Assembly (NCBI RefSeq): GCF_014639535.1
Contig: NZ_BMGA01000001.1
Coordinates: 1-64,000, forward strand
Origin: Flavobacterium palustre
Lineage (GTDB): Bacteria > Bacteroidota > Bacteroidia > Flavobacteriales > Flavobacteriaceae
Direction of reading: 5' to 3'
DNA: 64,000 nt
Shown here: one piece after another, positions 53,368 through 64,000 of the stretch
How the letters are laid out: each line of letters opens with the position of its first letter
Numbering within the stretch: position 1 is the stretch's first letter
Position numbers and translations under genes: made by a program
Notes under the pieces: model-generated
Databases searched by the model: none
Seen by the model: the letters and a program-made list of their open reading frames with translations, nothing else
Told to the model about the DNA's origin: nothing

Positions 53368-54360
53368 TTATTCTTTATCTAGTTTGTATTTTGCTAAATC
53401 CATTCCGAAAGTTAAATTCTTAACCGCTACAAGTTCATCTAGCTCAGTTAAAGATTTTTTACCAAAATTACGGAATTTCATTAGGTCATTTTTATTGAAC
53501 GATACTAAATCACCAAGTGTATCAACTTCAGCCGCTTTCAAACAATTTAAGGCTCTAACAGATAAATCCATATCAACAAGCTTAGTTTTAAGCAATTGTC
53601 TCATATGTAATGACTCTTCGTCATAAGATTCTGTCTGTGCAATTTCATCAGCCTCAAGTGTAATTCTTTCGTCAGAGAACAACATGAAATGGTGAATTAG
53701 AACTTTAGCAGCTTCAGTCAAAGCATCTTTTGGATTAATAGAACCGTCAGTTTTAATTTCAAAAACTAATTTTTCATAATCTGTTTTTTGCTCCACACGG
53801 AAGTTTTCAATAGCATATTTTACATTTTTTACCGGAGTAAAAATAGAATCTGTAAATATGGTTCCAATTGCAGCATTCTGTTTTTTGTTCTCTTCAGCAG
53901 GAACATATCCTCTACCTTTCTCGATTGTTAAATCAAGGTTTAATTTGATTTTAGAATCTAAATTACAGATAACCAATTCTGGATTCAAAACTTGGAAACC
54001 TGAAATAAATTTTTGAAAATCACCAGCTGTCAGCTGATCTTTACCTGAAACAGAAATAGAAACTGATTCATTATCGATATCTTCAATTTGACGTTTGAAA
54101 CGTACTTGTTTTAGATTAAGGATAATTTCGGTAACATCTTCAACAACTCCTGAAATAGTAGAAAACTCATGATCTACACCTTCTATGCGAACAGATGTAA
54201 TTGCATACCCTTCCAATGCTGAAAGCAAAACTCTTCTAAGTGCATTACCAACAGTCAATCCATAACCAGGTTCTAAAGGTCTAAATTCGAATTTACCTTC
54301 AAAATCGGTTGAATCGATCATGATAACTTTATCGGGCTTTTGAAAATTAAATATTGCCAT
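53368..54360 (-). CDS. rpoA: RNA polymerase alpha subunit
   Basis: 330 residues: N-terminal dimerisation domain ([21 protein letters not shown]) and C-terminal DNA-binding domain ([19 protein letters not shown]). Normal position between rpsD and rplQ. Confidence 0.98.
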   Translation of the reverse strand: MAIFNFQKPDKVIMIDSTDFEGKFEFRPLEPGYGLTVGNALRRVLLSALEGYAITSVRIEGVDHEFSTISGVVEDVTEIILNLKQVRFKRQIEDIDNESVSISVSGKDQLTAGDFQKFISGFQVLNPELVICNLDSKIKLNLDLTIEKGRGYVPAEENKKQNAAIGTIFTDSIFTPVKNVKYAIENFRVEQKTDYEKLVFEIKTDGSINPKDALTEAAKVLIHHFMLFSDERITLEADEIAQTESYDEESLHMRQLLKTKLVDMDLSVRALNCLKAAEVDTLGDLVSFNKNDLMKFRNFGKKSLTELDELVAVKNLTFGMDLAKYKLDKE

Positions 54361-54381
54361 AAATTTCGACTAAGTCAATTA

Positions 54382-54987
54382 TTATTTGTTGTACAACTCT
54401 ACGATTAATTGTTCTTTAATGTTTTCTGGAATTTGAATTCTAGCCGGTACAGCTACGAAAGTACCTTCTTTAGTATCATTGTTCCAAGTAATCCATTCAT
54501 AAACTTGACTTGAATTAGATAAAGAACGTTCGATAGCCTCTAAAGATTTAGATTTTTCACGAACAGCAACTTTATCACCAGGTTTAAGGTGGTAAGAAGG
54601 AATGTTTACCACTTCACCATTAACAGTGATATGTCTGTGAGAAACTAATTGTCTAGCACCTCTTCTAGAAGGAGCAACACCCATTCTGAATACTACGTTA
54701 TCCAATCTTGCCTCACATAATTGTAAAAGAACCTCACCAGTAACACCTTTAGTAGCTGATGCTTTTTTGAATAAACCTCTGAATTGTTTTTCTAAAATTC
54801 CATAAGAATATTTAGCTTTTTGCTTTTCCATTAACTGGATAGCGTACTCAGATTTTTTACCTCTTTTTTTAGCCATCCCGTGTTGTCCAGGAGGGTAGTT
54901 TCTTTTTTCGAAAGATTTGTCATCTCCGAAAATTGCTTCGCCAAATTTACGAGCAATTCTAGTTTTAGGACCAGTATATCTTGCCAT
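54382..54987 (-). CDS. rpsD: 30S ribosomal protein S4
   Basis: 201 residues. [17 protein letters not shown] opening and S4 RNA-binding domain ([21 protein letters not shown]). Lacks Cys in the N-terminal region, the zinc-free form. Binds 16S rRNA early and represses its own operon in many bacteria. Confidence 0.98.
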   Translation of the reverse strand: MARYTGPKTRIARKFGEAIFGDDKSFEKRNYPPGQHGMAKKRGKKSEYAIQLMEKQKAKYSYGILEKQFRGLFKKASATKGVTGEVLLQLCEARLDNVVFRMGVAPSRRGARQLVSHRHITVNGEVVNIPSYHLKPGDKVAVREKSKSLEAIERSLSNSSQVYEWITWNNDTKEGTFVAVPARIQIPENIKEQLIVELYNK

Positions 54988-55076
54988 TTCTAATGAATTA
55001 ATTAAGGTAGAGATTATGAATTCAGGTCATATCCTTCGATAATCGTTTTTCTACCTAGTTATACTTAAATTTAATA

Positions 55077-55460
55077 TTAAACTCTACGTCTCTTTGGAGG
55101 ACGACAACCGTTGTGTGGCATTGGAGTAACGTCTATAATTTCAGTCACTTCGATTCCACCGTTATGAATAGAACGGATAGCAGACTCACGTCCGTTTCCT
55201 GGTCCTTTTACATAAACCTTAACTTTTTTCAATCCAGCTTCAAGAGCTACTTTACTACAATCTTCTGCGGCCATTTGAGCTGCATATGGAGTGTTCTTTT
55301 TAGAACCTCTGAAACCCATTTTACCAGCTGAAGACCAAGAAATAACTTCACCTTTTTTGTTAGTCAAAGAAATGATGATGTTATTGAAGGTAGCAGAAAT
55401 ATGAGCTTCTCCCGTTGATTCAACGATAACTTTACGTTTTTTTGTAGTTGCTTTAGCCAT
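55077..55460 (-). CDS. rpsK: 30S ribosomal protein S11
   Basis: 127 residues; [21 protein letters not shown] and the basic end [12 protein letters not shown] are diagnostic. Located between rpsM and rpsD. Confidence 0.98.
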   Translation of the reverse strand: MAKATTKKRKVIVESTGEAHISATFNNIIISLTNKKGEVISWSSAGKMGFRGSKKNTPYAAQMAAEDCSKVALEAGLKKVKVYVKGPGNGRESAIRSIHNGGIEVTEIIDVTPMPHNGCRPPKRRRV

Positions 55461-55468
55461 ATTACTTA

Positions 55469-55843
55469 TTATTTAGTTGCTTTTTTCTTGTTAGCAACAG
55501 TTTTTCTTTTACCTTTTCTAGTTCTAGAGTTGTTTTTAGTTCTTTGTCCTCTTAACGGAAGACCAGTTCTGTGACGAATTCCTCTGTAACATCCAATATC
55601 CATTAAACGTTTGATGTTTAAAGATACTTCTGAACGCAATTCTCCTTCAATTTTGAAAGCTGATACTGCCTCACGGATTGCTCCAATTTCGTCATCATTC
55701 CAATCTTGAACTTTTTTATCCTGGCTAACTTGAGCTTTCTCTAAAATCTCAATAGCTCTACTTTTTCCTAATCCGAAGATGTAGGTAAGTGCAATAACAC
55801 CTCTCTTGTTTTTTGGGATATCTACCCCTGCTATTCTTGCCAT
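55469..55843 (-). CDS. rpsM: 30S ribosomal protein S13
   Basis: 124 residues; [20 protein letters not shown] opening, [19 protein letters not shown] motif and basic tail. Two bases after rpmJ. Confidence 0.98.
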   Translation of the reverse strand: MARIAGVDIPKNKRGVIALTYIFGLGKSRAIEILEKAQVSQDKKVQDWNDDEIGAIREAVSAFKIEGELRSEVSLNIKRLMDIGCYRGIRHRTGLPLRGQRTKNNSRTRKGKRKTVANKKKATK

Positions 55844-55845
55844 AA

Positions 55846-55962
55846 TTATCCTTGTCTTTGTTTAAATCTAGGATTCTTTTTGTTTATTACGTATAATCTT
55901 CCTTTTCTACGTACGATAATGCACTCGGCACTTCTCTTTTTTACTGATGCTCTTACTTTCAT
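55846..55962 (-). CDS. rpmJ: 50S ribosomal protein L36
   Basis: A 38-residue gene. It begins [20 protein letters not shown] and ends NPRFKQRQG. Only one Cys-like zinc position (C14) is visible, so this is the zinc-ligand-poor form. It lies between infA (11 bases) and rpsM (2 bases), its usual place. Confidence 0.95.
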
Positions 55963-55973
55963 TGTGAATATCT

Positions 55974-56189
55974 TTAATATCTATAAGTAATTCTTGCTTT
56001 TGACAAATCGTAAGGACTCATTTCCAGTTTCACCTTATCACCAGGTAATAATTTGATGTAATGCATACGCATCTTTCCCGAAATATGAGCAATCACAACA
56101 TGTCCATTCTCTAATTCTACACGGAACATTGCATTAGATAATGCTTCAATGATTGATCCGTCTTGTTCTATTGCTGATTGTTTTGCCAT
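55974..56189 (-). CDS. infA: Translation initiation factor IF-1
   Basis: 71 residues, single OB fold: [19 protein letters not shown] and [19 protein letters not shown]. Placed directly after secY with no adk or map between, as in Flavobacteria. Confidence 0.98.
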   Translation of the reverse strand: MAKQSAIEQDGSIIEALSNAMFRVELENGHVVIAHISGKMRMHYIKLLPGDKVKLEMSPYDLSKARITYRY

Positions 56190-56192
56190 AAA

Positions 56193-57539
56193 TTAAGCTA
56201 CTGCTTTTCTATTTTTTCCGCTTTTCATTAAACCATCATAATGTTTGTTCAACAAGTATGAATTGATTTGTTGAATTGTGTCAATTGCAACACCTACCAT
56301 AATAATTAACGAGGTACCTCCAAAAAACATTGCCCAAGATTGTTGAACATCCATAAGACTTACAACTATGGCTGGGAACACAGCTATTAGAGCAAGAAAT
56401 AAAGAACCTGGAAAAGTTATCAAAGACATCACTTTGTCTAGAAAATCAGAAGTTTCAGCCCCCGGTCTAACACCAGGAATAAAACCACCACTTCTTTTAA
56501 GATCATCTGACATTTTATTAGTAGGAACTGTAATTGCAGTATAAAAGAATGTAAATACAACAATTAAAGTTGCAAAAACAAAATTATACCAAAAACCGAA
56601 CATATTACTAAAAGCACCTACAATAGATTGTGAAGCATCGGATTTTGACAATCCTGCTACAGCAGCAGGAATAAACATAATTGCCTGAGCAAAAATGATA
56701 GGCATAACCCCAGCAGCATTAAGCTTCAAAGGAATCCATTGTCTATTTCCACCTAACATATCTTGTTCAAAATCACCAGAAGCAGTACGACGAGCATACT
56801 GAACTGGTATTTTTCGAATAGCCATAGTTAACAACACACATGCAATGATAACTAAAAGCCAAATAATTATTTCAATTACTAACAACATTGGTCCACCGTT
56901 GTTATTAGTAACTCTAGTTGTAAATTCCTGAATAAATGCTTGAGGAAATCTTGCTAAGATACCCACCATAATTAACAGTGAGATACCATTACCAATTCCT
57001 TTATCAGTTATCTTTTCTCCTAACCACATGGCAAAAATTGTACCTGTAACTAAGATAATTACTGAAGAAAATAAGAATTCAAAAGAATTAAAACCTAATA
57101 AAAATGCACTTCCTGGCAGAGTTCTGTAAAGATTATAAATGTACGTAGGACCTTGTACTAATGTAATAACAATAGTCAACCAACGTGTAATTTGATTAAT
57201 CTTTTTTCTACCACTTTCTCCATCACTTTGTAATTTTTGCAAATAAGGAATAGCGATTCCCATTAGCTGTACAACGATAGATGCAGAAATATAAGGCATA
57301 ATTCCTAAAGCAAAAACTGACGCTTTAGAAAAAGCTCCTCCAGTAAACATATCCAAGATGGACCCAAGACCGTTTTCGGTTTGACCAGCAAGGCTGTTTA
57401 ATTGTGTAGCGTCAATTCCCGGAAGAGTAACGTGAGCTCCAAAACGATAAACTAAAAGCAGTCCTAAGGTCATTAGGATTCTATTTTTTAATTCCTCGAT
57501 TTTCCAAACATTACTTAATGATTCAATAAATTTCTTCAT
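56193..57539 (-). CDS. secY: Preprotein translocase subunit SecY
   Basis: 448 residues with ten membrane segments; GIMPYISASIVVQL, the plug region, and the late cytoplasmic loop PGVRPGAETSDFLD are diagnostic. Central channel of protein export. Follows rplO by 13 bases. Confidence 0.98.
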   Translation of the reverse strand: MKKFIESLSNVWKIEELKNRILMTLGLLLVYRFGAHVTLPGIDATQLNSLAGQTENGLGSILDMFTGGAFSKASVFALGIMPYISASIVVQLMGIAIPYLQKLQSDGESGRKKINQITRWLTIVITLVQGPTYIYNLYRTLPGSAFLLGFNSFEFLFSSVIILVTGTIFAMWLGEKITDKGIGNGISLLIMVGILARFPQAFIQEFTTRVTNNNGGPMLLVIEIIIWLLVIIACVLLTMAIRKIPVQYARRTASGDFEQDMLGGNRQWIPLKLNAAGVMPIIFAQAIMFIPAAVAGLSKSDASQSIVGAFSNMFGFWYNFVFATLIVVFTFFYTAITVPTNKMSDDLKRSGGFIPGVRPGAETSDFLDKVMSLITFPGSLFLALIAVFPAIVVSLMDVQQSWAMFFGGTSLIIMVGVAIDTIQQINSYLLNKHYDGLMKSGKNRKAVA

Positions 57540-57552
57540 ACTAATTGAAAAA

Positions 57553-58005
57553 TTATATTGTTACAGCCTCTCCACCAGCAGCTTCAATAGCAGCTTTTGC
57601 AGTAGCAGTAAATTTGTGAGCAGTTACTTTTAATTTAGCTTTCAATTCTCCTCTTCCTAAAATCTTAACAATTTCATTCTTAGTAGCCAAACGATTTGCT
57701 ACGAAATCTGCCATTGCAACAGTATCGGTAACTACGCCATTATCTACTAATAATTGAAGTGTATCCAGATTAACACCTTCGTATTCTTTACGATTGATGT
57801 TTTTGAAACCAAACTTAGGAACACGTCTTTGAAGTGGCATTTGTCCTCCTTCAAAACCAATCTTTTTAGAATATCCAGAACGAGATTTTGCTCCTTTGTG
57901 TCCACGTGCAGCAGTACCACCTTTTCCAGAACCTTCTCCTCTACCTACTCTTTTATTTTGATTGTGTGTTGACCCTTCAGCTGGTTGTAAGTTACTTAAA
58001 TTCAT
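57553..58005 (-). CDS. rplO: 50S ribosomal protein L15
   Basis: 150 residues; NLQPAEGSTHNQNKRVGRGEG opening (split) and GGQMPLQRRVPKFGF motif. Confidence 0.97.
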   Translation of the reverse strand: MNLSNLQPAEGSTHNQNKRVGRGEGSGKGGTAARGHKGAKSRSGYSKKIGFEGGQMPLQRRVPKFGFKNINRKEYEGVNLDTLQLLVDNGVVTDTVAMADFVANRLATKNEIVKILGRGELKAKLKVTAHKFTATAKAAIEAAGGEAVTI

Positions 58006-58016
58006 AACAGTATTTG

Positions 58017-58199
58017 TTATTTAGCTTCTTCAACAGAAACTAAGTGTTTAACTTTGTTTATCATCCCAAGGATTGCAGGGTTTGAATCATGTTCTACAAC
58101 CTGACCCATTTTACGTAGTCCTAAAGCCTCTAATCCTCTTTTTTGATCAAGCGGACAGTTGATTTTACTTCTAACTTGTTTTACTAATAATTTAGCCAT
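58017..58199 (-). CDS. rpmD: 50S ribosomal protein L30
   Basis: 60 residues; VKQVRSKINCPLDQKRGLEAL and RKMGQVVEHDSNPAILGMI. Normal length. Confidence 0.97.
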   Translation of the reverse strand: MAKLLVKQVRSKINCPLDQKRGLEALGLRKMGQVVEHDSNPAILGMINKVKHLVSVEEAK

Positions 58200-58210
58200 A
58201 ATTTCCTTGA

Positions 58211-58732
58211 TTAACCTTTAAAAACTTTTTCTAAAGATACTCCTCTTTGTTTTGCAACGGTGTGAGCACTTCTCATTTGTAATAAAGCATCAAAAGTTGC
58301 TTTCACTACGTTGTGAGGATTTGATGATCCTTGAGATTTAGACAATACATCGTGAATACCTACTGATTCAAGAACTGAACGAACAGCTCCACCAGCAATA
58401 ACTCCTGTACCATGAGAAGCAGGAATTAAAAATACACGTGCACCACCAAATTTACCTTTTTGTTCGTGAGGAACTGATTGACCATTCAAAGGAATTCTAA
58501 CTAAGTTTTTCTTAGCATCTTCTACTGCTTTCGCAATTGCTTCAGAAACGTCTTTAGATTTTCCTAATCCATGACCAACTACTCCGTTTTCATCACCTAC
58601 TACTACAATAGCAGAAAAACCAAATGCTCTACCACCTTTTGTAACTTTAGTAACACGATTAACACTTACCAGACGATCTTTAAGTTCAAGACCACTTGGT
58701 TTTACTAATTCTACATTTTTGTATTTAGACAT
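58211..58732 (-). CDS. rpsE: 30S ribosomal protein S5
   Basis: 173 residues; [21 protein letters not shown] double-stranded-RNA domain and [20 protein letters not shown] region. Confidence 0.98.
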
Positions 58733-58738
58733 AATATA

Positions 58739-59089
58739 TTAGAATTTAAGTCCAGCGGCTCTTGCGCCTTCTGCTAATGATTTAATACGACCGTGGTATA
58801 AGTATCCTCCTCTATCGAATTTTACTGTTTCAACCCCGGCTTTTAACGCTTTTTCTGCAACCAGTTTTCCAACTGCAGCTGCAACTTCAACGTTAGTACC
58901 TTTTCCTATTTCTTTCTCTCTTGAAGAAGCAGACAATAATGTAACTCCGTTTACGTCATCAATCAATTGAGCGTAAATTTCTTTGTTACTTCTAAATACA
59001 GATAACCTTGGACTAGTAGCAGTACCACTTATCGTTTTTCTGATTCTGAATCTGATTCTCTGTCTTCTTTCAGGTTTTGTTAATGACAT
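58739..59089 (-). CDS. rplR: 50S ribosomal protein L18
   Basis: 116 residues; [21 protein letters not shown] opening, split, and [21 protein letters not shown] end. Confidence 0.97.
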   Translation of the reverse strand: MSLTKPERRQRIRFRIRKTISGTATSPRLSVFRSNKEIYAQLIDDVNGVTLLSASSREKEIGKGTNVEVAAAVGKLVAEKALKAGVETVKFDRGGYLYHGRIKSLAEGARAAGLKF

Positions 59090-59100
59090 AATCTTATTTT

Positions 59101-59643
59101 TTAAGCTGATTTACCTGCTTTTCTTCTTAATACTTCACCTACAAATTTAACACCTTTTCCTTTGTATGGTTCAGGCTTACGGAAACCTCTGATTTTCGCA
59201 GCTACAGCTCCTAAAAGTTGTTTATCTAATGATGTTAATTTTACAATTGGGTTCTTACCTTTTTCAGATATAGTTTCAACAGTTACTTCAGGAGCAACTT
59301 CTAAAACAATATTGTGAGAAAATCCAAGTGCCAAATCTAATTTTTGTCCTTGATTAGAAGCTCTGTAACCTACCCCTACCAATTCTAATGATTTAGTAAA
59401 TCCTTCAGTTACTCCAACAATCATATTGTTGATTAGAGATCTATATAAACCATGTTTTGCTCTTTGATCTTTGTGATCAGATGATCTTTCAACTAGAACC
59501 TGATCACCTTCAACTGTAACAGTTACATCCGAAAACTCCTGTGATAGTTGACCATTTTTTCCTTTTACTGTAATGATACCGTCTTTAACTTCTACAGTTA
59601 CTCCAGCAGGGATTACAATTGGGCTTTTACCTATTCTTGACAT
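59101..59643 (-). CDS. rplF: 50S ribosomal protein L6
   Basis: 180 residues; [19 protein letters not shown] opening, [11 protein letters not shown] and [21 protein letters not shown]. Confidence 0.98.
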   Translation of the reverse strand: MSRIGKSPIVIPAGVTVEVKDGIITVKGKNGQLSQEFSDVTVTVEGDQVLVERSSDHKDQRAKHGLYRSLINNMIVGVTEGFTKSLELVGVGYRASNQGQKLDLALGFSHNIVLEVAPEVTVETISEKGKNPIVKLTSLDKQLLGAVAAKIRGFRKPEPYKGKGVKFVGEVLRRKAGKSA

Positions 59644-59661
59644 CTTATTTAGTCTTTAAAA

Positions 59662-60060
59662 TTAGTATACGTAACAAATTACTTCACCACCTACATTTAA
59701 TTGCTTAGCTTGTTTTCCAGTCATCAAACCTTTTGATGTAGAAACAATAGCAATTCCTAATCCGTTAAGGATTCTTGGTAATTTGGCAGCACCTGCATAC
59801 TTACGTAAACCTGGTTTACTAATTCTTTGGATATCTTTAATTACAGGCTCTTTAGTATCTTTATCGTACTTCAAAGCAATTTTGATTGAACCTTGAACTG
59901 TGTCCTGTTCAAATTTGTAACTCAAGATATAACCTTGATCAAATAAGATCTTAGTTATTTCTTTTTTTAGATTAGATGCCGGAATTTCAACAACTTTGTG
60001 GTTTGCAGCCACAGCGTTTCTAACTCGCGTTAAATAATCTGCAATAGGATCTGTATTCAT
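59662..60060 (-). CDS. rpsH: 30S ribosomal protein S8
   Basis: 132 residues; [16 protein letters not shown] opening and [18 protein letters not shown], with the GGEVICYVY end. Confidence 0.98.
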   Translation of the reverse strand: MNTDPIADYLTRVRNAVAANHKVVEIPASNLKKEITKILFDQGYILSYKFEQDTVQGSIKIALKYDKDTKEPVIKDIQRISKPGLRKYAGAAKLPRILNGLGIAIVSTSKGLMTGKQAKQLNVGGEVICYVY

Positions 60061-60132
60061 ATTTATTAATTTGCGGCTATGGTTTTCTTTGAGTCTCTCT
60101 CATTGAACCTTTAACCAATTAAAATTCATTTT

Positions 60133-60402
60133 TTACCAGCTGGCTTTTTTAACTCCTGGTATCAATCCACTATTAGCCATTTCACGGAAAGTCACACGTG
60201 AAATACCGAATTGACGCATGTACCCTCTTGGTCTTCCTGTTAATTTACAACGATTGTGTAAACGAACTGGCGAAGCATTTTTAGGTAATTTTTGCAAACC
60301 TACGAAATCTCCAGCCTCTATCAAAGCTTTTCTTTTCTCAGCATACTTTTCTACCGTTTTTTGTCTCTTAACCTCACGGGCTTTCATTGATTCTTTTGCC
60401 AT
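60133..60402 (-). CDS. rpsN: 30S ribosomal protein S14, zinc-free form
   Basis: 89 residues; only one Cys (in [15 protein letters not shown]), so this is the long zinc-independent type. A 72-base gap separates it from rpsH. Confidence 0.97.
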   Translation of the reverse strand: MAKESMKAREVKRQKTVEKYAEKRKALIEAGDFVGLQKLPKNASPVRLHNRCKLTGRPRGYMRQFGISRVTFREMANSGLIPGVKKASW

Positions 60403-60405
60403 GTC

Positions 60406-60957
60406 TTAGTTCTTTTTAAAAGGTAAACCTAATTGAGTCAATAATGATTTTGCTTCTTTGTCTGTTTGAGCAGTAGTAACAAAAGTAATATCCATTCCTG
60501 AAATTTTGTTTACTTTGTCAATATCAATTTCAGGGAAAATGATTTGCTCTAAAACTCCAAGGTTGTAGTTACCTCTACCATCGAATCCAGTAGCTTTGAT
60601 ACCACTAAAATCTCTTACACGTGGTAAAGCAGAAGTAATAAGTCTATCTAAAAACTCATACATTCTTTCTCCACGTAAAGTAACTTTTGCTCCAATTGGC
60701 ATTCCTTTTCTCAATTTGAAAGACGCAACGTCTTTCTTTGAAATTGTAGAAACTGCTTTTTGTCCAGTGATCTTAGTCAACTCATCAACTGCATAGTCAA
60801 TTAGTTTTTTATCAGACACAGCTGCACCAACTCCACGGCTCAAAACGATTTTTTCAAGTTTAGGAACTTGCATTACGTTTGTGTATCCGAACTCTTCTTT
60901 AAGAGCAGAGATTACTCTACTCTTATATTCCTCTTTTAATCTAGGTATATACGCCAT
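60406..60957 (-). CDS. rplE: 50S ribosomal protein L5
   Basis: 183 residues; [21 protein letters not shown] opening (split) and the [18 protein letters not shown] motif. Binds 5S rRNA. Confidence 0.98.
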   Translation of the reverse strand: MAYIPRLKEEYKSRVISALKEEFGYTNVMQVPKLEKIVLSRGVGAAVSDKKLIDYAVDELTKITGQKAVSTISKKDVASFKLRKGMPIGAKVTLRGERMYEFLDRLITSALPRVRDFSGIKATGFDGRGNYNLGVLEQIIFPEIDIDKVNKISGMDITFVTTAQTDKEAKSLLTQLGLPFKKN

Positions 60958-60959
60958 TA

Positions 60960-61274
60960 CTATAGTACTTGATTAGATTTTTTTGAAAATCTTACTTTCT
61001 TATCTCCTTCTACTCTTACACCTACTCTTGTTGTTTCCTTAGTTTTAGGATCAATCAAAGAGATGTTAGAAATTTGAATAGGAGCTTCTTTCTTTACGAT
61101 ACCACCTTGAGGGTTTTTTGCGCTTGGCTTCGTGTGTTTTGAAACCAAGTTTACACCTTCAACAATCGCTTTGTTTTTCTCACGGTCAACACGTAAAACT
61201 TTACCTTCAGCACCTTTGTGATCTCCAGCAATTACTCTTACAACGTCGCCTGATTTTATTTTTAGCTTTATCAT
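60960..61274 (-). CDS. rplX: 50S ribosomal protein L24
   Basis: 104 residues; KOW motif in [21 protein letters not shown] (split) and [20 protein letters not shown]. Confidence 0.97.
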   Translation of the reverse strand: MIKLKIKSGDVVRVIAGDHKGAEGKVLRVDREKNKAIVEGVNLVSKHTKPSAKNPQGGIVKKEAPIQISNISLIDPKTKETTRVGVRVEGDKKVRFSKKSNQVL

Positions 61275-61285
61275 CTTATAACGAA

Positions 61286-61654
61286 TTAAAGCACTTCTGG
61301 TGCTAATGATACAATTTTCATGAATTGTTTTTCACGAAGTTCTCTTGCTACCGGACCAAATACACGAGTTCCTCTCATTTCTCCTGCAGCGTTCAAAAGA
61401 ACACATGCATTGTCATCGAAACGGATATAAGAACCATCAGCTCTTCTCACTTCTTTTTTGGTACGTACAACAACTGCAGTTGAAACAGCTCCTTTTTTAA
61501 CGTTTCCGTTAGGAGTTGAATCTTTAATAGATACTACAATCTTATCACCAACAGAGGCATATCTTCTTTTAGTACCTCCTAAAACACGGATAGTTAAAAC
61601 TTCTTTAGCTCCTGTGTTATCTGCTACTTTTAGTCTTGATTCTTGTTGTACCAT
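61286..61654 (-). CDS. rplN: 50S ribosomal protein L14
   Basis: 122 residues; [19 protein letters not shown] opening and [16 protein letters not shown]-like end ([12 protein letters not shown]). Confidence 0.98.
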   Translation of the reverse strand: MVQQESRLKVADNTGAKEVLTIRVLGGTKRRYASVGDKIVVSIKDSTPNGNVKKGAVSTAVVVRTKKEVRRADGSYIRFDDNACVLLNAAGEMRGTRVFGPVARELREKQFMKIVSLAPEVL

Positions 61655-61656
61655 AA

Positions 61657-61914
61657 TTATTTAGCTCTTTCTAGGATTTCAACCAATCTCCAACATTTTG
61701 ACTTACTTAAAGGACGCGTTTCGCTAATCCTTACAGTATCTCCAATGTTACAGTCGTTTGTTTCGTCATGTGCAACAAATTTCTTTGTTTTCAATACGAA
61801 CTTACCATATAATGGGTGTTTTACTTTAGTAACTTGTGCAACAACAATAGATTTATCCATTTTGTTAGAAGTCACAACACCAATTCTTTCTTTTCTTAAA
61901 TTTCTTTTTTCCAT
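61657..61914 (-). CDS. rpsQ: 30S ribosomal protein S17
   Basis: 85 residues; [21 protein letters not shown] opening (split) and [20 protein letters not shown]. Confidence 0.97.
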   Translation of the reverse strand: MEKRNLRKERIGVVTSNKMDKSIVVAQVTKVKHPLYGKFVLKTKKFVAHDETNDCNIGDTVRISETRPLSKSKCWRLVEILERAK

Positions 61915-61930
61915 CTTTCGCAGATTACAA

Positions 61931-62122
61931 TTATTGCAATTCTCTTTTAGTAAGCTCTGTAGCTAATCTAGCAACTGTTCTTCTCAAACTTCTAATTTGA
62001 AGTGGATTCTCAATTGGAGATATTGCGTGAGCCAATTTTAGGTCAGCATAAGTTTTCTTAGCCTGGCTAAGATTTTCTTGCAACTGTGCTGCAGAAAGAC
62101 CTTTTATTTCTGATTGTTTCAT
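61931..62122 (-). CDS. rpmC: 50S ribosomal protein L29
   Basis: 63 residues from the ATG at 62122 ([14 protein letters not shown]). The frame is open 13 codons further to 62161, but that would overlap rplP and add atypical residues, so I use the internal start, which gives the standard L29 length. Confidence 0.95.
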   Translation of the reverse strand: MKQSEIKGLSAAQLQENLSQAKKTYADLKLAHAISPIENPLQIRSLRRTVARLATELTKRELQ

Positions 62123-62135
62123 AATATAATATAGA

Positions 62136-62561
62136 TTATGCTTCGAAATCTCTAGCAACAACGAATTTAGTTTTTACAGGAAGCTTTTGAGCTGCAAGAC
62201 GTAACGCCTCTTTAGCAACTGACAAAGGAACTCCTCCTACTTCAAACATAATTCTTCCGGGTTTAACAACAGCTGCCCAATATTCAACGGCACCTTTACC
62301 TTTACCCATACGTACCTCAAGAGGTTTCTTAGTAATTGGTTTGTCTGGAAATATTTTAATCCATAATTGTCCCTCTCTTTTCATGTAACGAGTTGCAGCG
62401 ATACGCGCAGCCTCGATTTGACGTGAAGTAAGAAACATACCATCTTCATGAACAGATTTAATACCAAACATTCCGTTTGAAAGTTCGTGCCCTCTATTAG
62501 AGTTCCCTTTCATTCTACCTTTTTGTACCTTACGGTATTTTGTTCTTTTAGGCTGTAACAT
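62136..62561 (-). CDS. rplP: 50S ribosomal protein L16
   Basis: 141 residues; [19 protein letters not shown] opening and [21 protein letters not shown]. Confidence 0.98.
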   Translation of the reverse strand: MLQPKRTKYRKVQKGRMKGNSNRGHELSNGMFGIKSVHEDGMFLTSRQIEAARIAATRYMKREGQLWIKIFPDKPITKKPLEVRMGKGKGAVEYWAAVVKPGRIMFEVGGVPLSVAKEALRLAAQKLPVKTKFVVARDFEA

Positions 62562-62579
62562 TTTTCTTTAATTTAAAAA

Positions 62580-63329
62580 TTACTTTCTTTTACGAGCGTC
62601 TGGTTTTCCACCTTTTGAAAAGTTAGATTTTCCACGAGGAGCATCTCCACCTTTTCCACTAGCTTGTTTTTTGTCCATTCCAGCTAAAGGAGAAAGCTCT
62701 CTCTTTCCGTAAACCTCACCTTTCATGATCCACACTTTGATACCCATTCTACCATAAGTAGTATGCGCCTCAGCAAGTGCATAATCAATATCAGCTCTGA
62801 AAGTTGACAAAGGAATTCTTCCCTCTTTGAAACCTTCCGAACGCGCCATCTCAGCACCATTCAAACGACCAGAAATTAAAACTTTGATACCTTCAGCGTT
62901 CATACGCATAGAAGCAGCAATAGCCATTTTAATTGCACGTCTGTAAGAAATACGGCTTTCGATTTGACGAGCGATGCTTGTTGCAACTAAATAAGCATCT
63001 AACTCAGGTCTTTTAATTTCAAAGATGTTGATTTGAACCTCTTTGTCAGTAACTTTCTTAAGTTCCTCTTTCAACTTGTCTACCTCTTGACCGCCTTTAC
63101 CAATAATGATACCTGGACGAGCCGTAGTGATAGTAACGGTTACAAGCTTCAAAGTTCTCTCGATAATTACTTTAGATACACTAGCTTTTGATAAACGAGC
63201 ATGTACATACTTTCTGATTTTGTGATCTTCAGCTAATTTATCGCCGTAATCATTTCCACCATACCAGTTTGAGTCCCATCCTCTGATGATACCAAGTCTA
63301 TTTCCAATTGGATTTGTCTTTTGTCCCAT
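62580..63329 (-). CDS. rpsC: 30S ribosomal protein S3
   Basis: 249 residues; [20 protein letters not shown] opening, KH motif [15 protein letters not shown], and a basic Gly/Lys tail typical of Bacteroidetes. Confidence 0.98.
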   Translation of the reverse strand: MGQKTNPIGNRLGIIRGWDSNWYGGNDYGDKLAEDHKIRKYVHARLSKASVSKVIIERTLKLVTVTITTARPGIIIGKGGQEVDKLKEELKKVTDKEVQINIFEIKRPELDAYLVATSIARQIESRISYRRAIKMAIAASMRMNAEGIKVLISGRLNGAEMARSEGFKEGRIPLSTFRADIDYALAEAHTTYGRMGIKVWIMKGEVYGKRELSPLAGMDKKQASGKGGDAPRGKSNFSKGGKPDARKRK

Positions 63330-63335
63330 CTTGTA

Positions 63336-63746
63336 TTAATTTGCTTGTGTGTTATTAATAGCTCCTAACACGATTGTTACGTGATTAGAACGTTTTCTAA
63401 TTCTGTGTGCACGACCTTGCGGAGCTGGACGAAGTCTTTTTAACATCATTCCACCATCTACTCTGATCTCTTTAACAAATAATCCAGCTTCTTCTAAATT
63501 ACCTTCACTATTTTTTTGCTCCCAGTTGTTGATTGCAGATAATAATAGTTTTTCTAATTTCCTTGAAGCTTCTTTAGAACTGAATCTTAAAATGTTAAGT
63601 GCTCTTTCTACCTTCTGACCTCTTACCAAGTCCGCTACTAAGCGCATTTTTCTAGGTGAAGTAGGGCAGTTATTCAATTTCGCGAAAGCAATAGACTTAT
63701 TAGCCTCTTTTCTCGCATCTGCTGTTTCTCTTTTACGAACTCCCAT
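63336..63746 (-). CDS. rplV: 50S ribosomal protein L22
   Basis: 136 residues; [20 protein letters not shown] and [20 protein letters not shown]. Confidence 0.97.
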   Translation of the reverse strand: MGVRKRETADARKEANKSIAFAKLNNCPTSPRKMRLVADLVRGQKVERALNILRFSSKEASRKLEKLLLSAINNWEQKNSEGNLEEAGLFVKEIRVDGGMMLKRLRPAPQGRAHRIRKRSNHVTIVLGAINNTQAN

Positions 63747-63752
63747 TGCTTC

Positions 63753-64000
63753 TTATTTTTTACCTTTATTTTTTGCTCCAGCATGACCTCTAAAAGATCT
63801 AGTTGGTGAAAATTCTCCTAATTTGTGTCCTACCATGTTTTCAGTAACGTAAACCGGTACAAATTGACGACCGTTATGAACTGCGATAGTTTGTCCAACA
63901 AAGTCAGGAGTAATCATAGAAGCTCTAGACCAAGTCTTAACCACTCCTTTATTTCCACCTGCAATGTTCTCTTCAACTTTCTTTTCTAATTTATAATGAA
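63753..64000 (-). CDS. rpsS: 30S ribosomal protein S19, 5' end beyond the window
   Basis: Partial. The frame stays open to the window edge: the sequence upstream of 63944 encodes [18 protein letters not shown], which is normal S19 sequence. The GTG at 63944 is therefore an internal Val codon, not the start. About 81 of the usual 92 residues are visible, including [19 protein letters not shown] and the end [11 protein letters not shown]. Confidence 0.96.
   Translation of the reverse strand, partial: HYKLEKKVEENIAGGNKGVVKTWSRASMITPDFVGQTIAVHNGRQFVPVYVTENMVGHKLGEFSPTRSFRGHAGAKNKGKK

Noticed and set aside
62123-62161. Longer rpmC start overlapping rplP
   Set aside because: Extra residues are atypical for L29; the ATG at 62122 gives the family length.
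63753-63944. rpsS starting at the GTG at 63944
   Set aside because: Upstream codons in the same frame encode normal S19 sequence to the window edge, so the gene is merely cut off.

Overview
The window looks like a low-GC Flavobacterium-type (Bacteroidetes) chromosome. The evidence is the protein style, an UpxY/NusG-like antiterminator, A-rich translation starts without Shine-Dalgarno sequences, promoter-like TAnnTTTG boxes, and a ribosomal cluster in which secY is followed directly by infA and rpmJ. Every gene I accept lies on the minus strand, so transcription runs from high to low coordinates. No tRNA, rRNA, CRISPR array or transposase gene was recognised.

Right part (about 46.4-64 kb), housekeeping: a contiguous ribosomal/secY/rpoA block from rpsS (cut by the window edge) to rplQ, then carA, eno, gltA, a CtlX-like hydrolase, a CoA-binding protein and recR. 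Strong hairpin terminators follow rplQ, carA, eno and gltA.

Left part (about 0.25-46.4 kb), a large surface-polysaccharide locus of the Wzx/Wzy type. In transcription order: a Wza-like lipoprotein and a Wzc tyrosine kinase; UDP-HexNAc 4-epimerase and UDP-glucose dehydrogenase; UpxY antiterminator; UDP-HexNAc dehydrogenase; manC; rmlB; a large SLBB exporter and a Wzz-like protein; the CDP-3,6-dideoxyhexose genes (rfbI-like, rfbF, rfbG, a reductase/epimerase, rfbH); an AT-rich core with seven glycosyltransferases, Wzx flippase, Wzy-like polymerase, an acetyltransferase and a 2OG-Fe(II) oxygenase; gmd and fcl; a WecA/WbpL-like initiating transferase; a 3,4-ketoisomerase-like cupin and an aminotransferase; rmlC, rmlD, rmlA; and a WbpM/PglF-like 4,6-dehydratase. 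Together these predict a complex glycan with rhamnose, fucose, a 3,6-dideoxyhexose, uronic or HexNAc-uronic acids and an (amino) 6-deoxy-HexNAc.

The most unusual content lies between the locus genes. At least ten copies of a composite palindromic element share one plan: an outer stem (CGTCASTTCGAGT-type ends), an invariant central hairpin (GTATCGAGAA/TTCTCGATAC), and two side arms whose sequences are swapped between copies while staying self-complementary. A small GIY-YIG nuclease gene sits among these copies. Two 23S-IVP/four-helix-bundle genes are each bracketed by their own, different, short degenerate repeat family. A separate 16-bp palindrome, an 11-bp tandem array, and other inverted arrays occupy further gaps. 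My best candidate for an undescribed system is 'small protein plus dedicated palindromic repeat' units dispersed through the locus.
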